Below, piece after piece: positions 61,663 to 64,000 of a stretch of 64,000 bases of DNA. The notes beneath the pieces are model-generated. The model saw only the letters and a program-made list of their open reading frames with translations, made no database searches and was not told the DNA's origin. This DNA is from an uncultured Prevotella sp. (lineage in GTDB: Bacteria; Bacteroidota; Bacteroidia; Bacteroidales; Bacteroidaceae): contig CAMVOS010000005.1 in assembly GCA_947169185.1 (NCBI GenBank), positions 1 to 64,000 of the forward strand. Direction: 5' to 3'. The translations under genes were made by a program, and so were the position numbers. How positions within the stretch are numbered: the stretch's first letter is position 1; each line of letters begins with the position of its first letter.

Positions 61663-63408
61663 TTACTCTGCTGCAGCTGGCTGCTTGCAGATAGAGATAT
61701 GGTCGAGGTCAAGTTCACTGGCCTTGCCGTCATTCTTAATGACGAGCTTAGCGCCTGCAGGAATATTCACGTTCTCAAGAGTAATACCACCTGTTACAGC
61801 ACCACCCCATGTCGGAACCTCAATCTCAATCTTAACCAGCTCACCCATAGCAGCACCAGCAGGTACATAATACAAGGTAACAGTCTGCTCCTCACTGCCG
61901 CCGTTACGACCATAGATGAAAATCTTGTAGTTACCAGCCTCAAATGCATCATTGATAACGAAGTAGCTGTTTTCAGTCAGACGAGGACCTGCACCATTAG
62001 AGAAACGATCGAAACGATTACCTGCTGTTACAATATCAGTCCAGCCAATCCATGTAGTCACATCGCCAACAAGTGTCATAGCTGTCTGATCCTCAAATTC
62101 GCCAATCCATACCAACGAGTCAATCTTCTCATACTTCACGTCCATCAGGTGGATTGTACCTGCAGCATTTGTAGACTCATTACCTGTGAAGGTATAGCTA
62201 CGTCCCTCGTAAGAGCCAACCTTAGGAGCTACATACCACTTGCCATCGGTTGGATGCTTGTAAGCCAGCTGATAGAATACGGTATAAGTATCGCCTACGA
62301 ACTGCTCACCCTCAATCCACTCAGTACCGATACGTGTGCCATTAGCACCCTGACCATCGTTGAAGTACTGACGCAGACGCCATGCATACTTACCGCTATC
62401 CTTGAACTTAACGGTAATAACTGTGCCAGTCTCAGCAACAGGAGTCTCAGCAGCATTATCAGAATCATATACCCACTTCACAGTATTCTCTGCATTGTAG
62501 ATAGGAGTCTTGTCGCTTTCCAACAGGCTTATAGTAGAACCTACACGAACCTCCTTAACTTCACGAGCTTCCTTAATTTCATTGCCGTCAGGATCAACAT
62601 AAATTACCTTGGCATCAGCGAACTTCACAGAGGGATCCGTTGCATTTGTAATGCTCAGATTGTCAATGTAGTTATTCTGGCCATTGTTGATATAACCAAA
62701 TACGTCAATCTGGGTACCCTCATTAGCATCAGCCTGCCAGAAGTCTTCCTTACCAGGAGTGAATACTGCCTCTTCACCTTCGGTGGCACCACTCTCAGCC
62801 AACACGGTTCCTTCCTGATCCTTAACAGACCATTGTACCTGACGATCGAAGTTGTAAACTTTTACCTCAACCTTCAGCCATTTTCCAGTCCAATCAGCTA
62901 CACCGCCCATTGTTGTGCCATTGATGAAGAAGTTGTTTTTGTCTGAACCAATGCGGAAGATAGCACCCTTAGCACCATAAGTAGTCTTGGCACAACCTGC
63001 GCCAACACCATTTGTACGGACCAAAGCATCACCAATTGTTACGATAGCACGGCTATTGGCATTGTAGTAATCGAAAGAAACAATCGAGATAGCAGCCTTC
63101 TGAACTTTCTCAGTGAAATCATAGTGAGCAAAGCTGTAGCCGTTTTGAGCATTCTTTGCACCAACAAAGGTAGCAACCTTTGAACCCCAGTCAGCATTTT
63201 CTGCAACACCTACAGAAATACGGCTGTCGGCGACAAACGGAGTCTGATCATCCTCAAAATCAATAACAGTAGTCGTCTTATCGAACAACTCTTCCTTATC
63301 AAAAGGCAAATTAGGATTAGGATTAGGATTGTCCTCAAGAGAGCAACCTGTCAGCGCGAGGCCACTAACGAAGAGAGCGGCCATAGTCCACAAAAAGTTC
63401 TTTTTCAT
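61663..63408 (-). CDS. Secreted lipoprotein of unknown function, PKD/Ig-like with two lectin-like modules
   Basis: 581 aa, lipobox ALTGCSLEDNPNPNPN with a short Asn-Pro linker. Residues about 45-250 form a beta-sandwich with the opening TTVIDFEDDQTPF and KNFFINGTTMGG. A PKD-type stretch follows (about 265-340, YVDPDGNEIKEAREV ... GKYAWRLRQYFNDG). The last 160 residues are another beta domain (LVWIGEFEDQT ... ITLENVNIPAGAKLVIKNDG). It resembles surface glycan-binding proteins that accompany SusC/D systems. It has its own promoter and terminator, so it is regulated apart from the operon. Confidence 0.7.
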   Translation of the reverse strand: MKKNFLWTMAALFVSGLALTGCSLEDNPNPNPNLPFDKEELFDKTTTVIDFEDDQTPFVADSRISVGVAENADWGSKVATFVGAKNAQNGYSFAHYDFTEKVQKAAISIVSFDYYNANSRAIVTIGDALVRTNGVGAGCAKTTYGAKGAIFRIGSDKNNFFINGTTMGGVADWTGKWLKVEVKVYNFDRQVQWSVKDQEGTVLAESGATEGEEAVFTPGKEDFWQADANEGTQIDVFGYINNGQNNYIDNLSITNATDPSVKFADAKVIYVDPDGNEIKEAREVKEVRVGSTISLLESDKTPIYNAENTVKWVYDSDNAAETPVAETGTVITVKFKDSGKYAWRLRQYFNDGQGANGTRIGTEWIEGEQFVGDTYTVFYQLAYKHPTDGKWYVAPKVGSYEGRSYTFTGNESTNAAGTIHLMDVKYEKIDSLVWIGEFEDQTAMTLVGDVTTWIGWTDIVTAGNRFDRFSNGAGPRLTENSYFVINDAFEAGNYKIFIYGRNGGSEEQTVTLYYVPAGAAMGELVKIEIEVPTWGGAVTGGITLENVNIPAGAKLVIKNDGKASELDLDHISICKQPAAAE

Positions 63409-63530
63409 AATTCGTTTTTAAATTAGTTATTAATTAAATGTTATGATATCAGTCATTTACTATGGTTTTAGTAGTCCTCATCATGAGGGAATGAGCAACA
63501 GATGACACATCATATGCCCATAAAGCGTGA

Positions 63531-63560
63531 CAAAGTTAGGTTAATTTTTTCAAATCGCAA
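63531..63560 (-). promoter_or_regulatory. Promoter of the 581-aa lipoprotein gene
   Basis: On the minus strand: TTG (63558-63560), 19-bp spacer, TAACTTTG (63531-63538). The leader of about 120 nt contains a small hairpin, CCTCATGATGAGG. Confidence 0.7.
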
Positions 63561-63621
63561 TGATTTTTCGTAAATAATCCCGCGATTTTTAGATTTTTTA
63601 ATCTTTTCGGCATATGCATCA

Positions 63622-64000
63622 TCACAAACCTCTGTCCTTACGAATCAGCTCGAGCAGTCGGTCGACAGCCTCGGCCTCAGGGATATTCTTCTCAATACAT
63701 TCCTTGGCCTTATATAGGCTGATTTTGCCACGACCCGCACCGACATAACCGTAGTCGGCATCGGCCATCTCGCCAGGACCATTGACAATACAACCCATAA
63801 TGCCAATTTTCAGGCCCACAAGATCTTTTGTTGCTGCTTTTATCTTAGCGATGGTTTCCTGGAGGTTATAGAGCGTGCGTCCACAGCCTGGGCAAGAAAT
63901 ATATTCAGTCTTGGTGAATTTGATACGAGCGGCCTGCAATATCGCGTCGGCAAGAGCCGACAAATTGGGAATTGAGAATTGAGAATTGAGAATTGAGAGT
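63622..64000 (-). CDS. ispG: IspG (4-hydroxy-3-methylbut-2-enyl diphosphate synthase), C-terminal part
   Basis: The gene runs off the right edge; only the last about 125 codons are here. The iron-sulfur domain is clear: [53 protein letters not shown], with the three cluster cysteines. The enzyme makes HMBPP in the non-mevalonate isoprenoid route. The frame is open beyond the TTG at 63963, so that codon is not the start. The first codons visible are encoded by 7-bp repeats (63965-63995), which lie in the linker before the iron-sulfur domain. Confidence 0.92.
   Translation of the reverse strand, partial: LSILNSQFSIPNLSALADAILQAARIKFTKTEYISCPGCGRTLYNLQETIAKIKAATKDLVGLKIGIMGCIVNGPGEMADADYGYVGAGRGKISLYKAKECIEKNIPEAEAVDRLLELIRKDRGL
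63965..63995 (-). repeat. Four 7-bp units within ispG
   Basis: GAATTGA repeats on the plus strand near the right edge. On the mRNA they read TCTCAAT or CTCAATT, which contains no stop codon, so the ispG frame stays open through them. Confidence 0.8.

Noticed and set aside
61654..62946. 430-codon plus-strand open frame
   Set aside because: Antisense to the 581-aa lipoprotein gene with clear signal peptide, promoter and terminator.

Overview
This window looks like chromosomal DNA of a gut or rumen Bacteroidales bacterium, most likely Prevotellaceae. The signs are a type IX secretion core (PorP/GldKLMN), SusC/SusD pairs, the two-domain-type IspG C terminus of Bacteroidetes, and the Bacteroidetes promoter (TTG, 19-20 bp, TAnnTTTG) repeated in front of many genes. 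No rRNA, tRNA, CRISPR array, transposase or integrase was recognised.

Layout. (1) 1-7124: FadL-type outer-membrane protein (5' cut by the window edge), priA (minus), then a TPR sensor histidine kinase followed 10 nt later by an AzgA-type purine permease. (2) 7179-14023, minus: a small beta-barrel protein and the secretion operon porP-gldK-gldL-gldM-gldN. (3) 14143-39841, plus: a rhamnogalacturonan/pectin degradation block. It holds a PL1-type pectate lyase, a GH115 glucuronidase, a double-esterase fusion (SGNH + SASA), three PL11 rhamnogalacturonan lyases, a GH2 enzyme and two large secreted proteins of unknown function. Several end in tails resembling type IX sorting domains, so region 2 may export the enzymes of region 3. 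The first five genes look like one operon; the later four each have their own promoter, and three have clear terminators. (4) 39913-44131: an accessory cassette with a 109-aa unknown protein, a VapE-like P-loop ATPase, two tiny membrane proteins overlapping by ATGA, a DUF4248 protein (minus), an HU-family DNA-binding protein with a Gly-rich tail, a 33-aa 'smalltalk' peptide and an overlapping peptidoglycan amidase. (5) 44161-61424, minus: a seven-gene, 17-kb apparent operon FAS1-SusC-SusD-FAS1-FAS1-SusC-SusD with one strong promoter at 61523-61553. (6) 61663-64000, minus: a secreted lipoprotein and the 3' end of ispG.

The least explained signals are in the repeats. Two arrays share an exact 22-bp period: six units in the leader of the HU gene and four inside gldL. 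Both have a perfect or near-perfect 11-bp core, 11-bp variable spacers, and nearly the same first spacer. Separately, 7-bp tandem repeats of differing sequence fill many gaps between minus-strand genes. In the gaps each unit carries a stop codon in the mRNA sense; where such repeats lie inside coding sequence (gldK, ispG, and the 22-bp array in gldL) they are in a stop-free orientation or version. The accessory cassette, with apparently leaderless promoters, a promoter inside a 12-bp inverted repeat, a structured HU leader and a possible mini-lipoprotein/amidase lysis pair, is the best candidate for an undescribed system.
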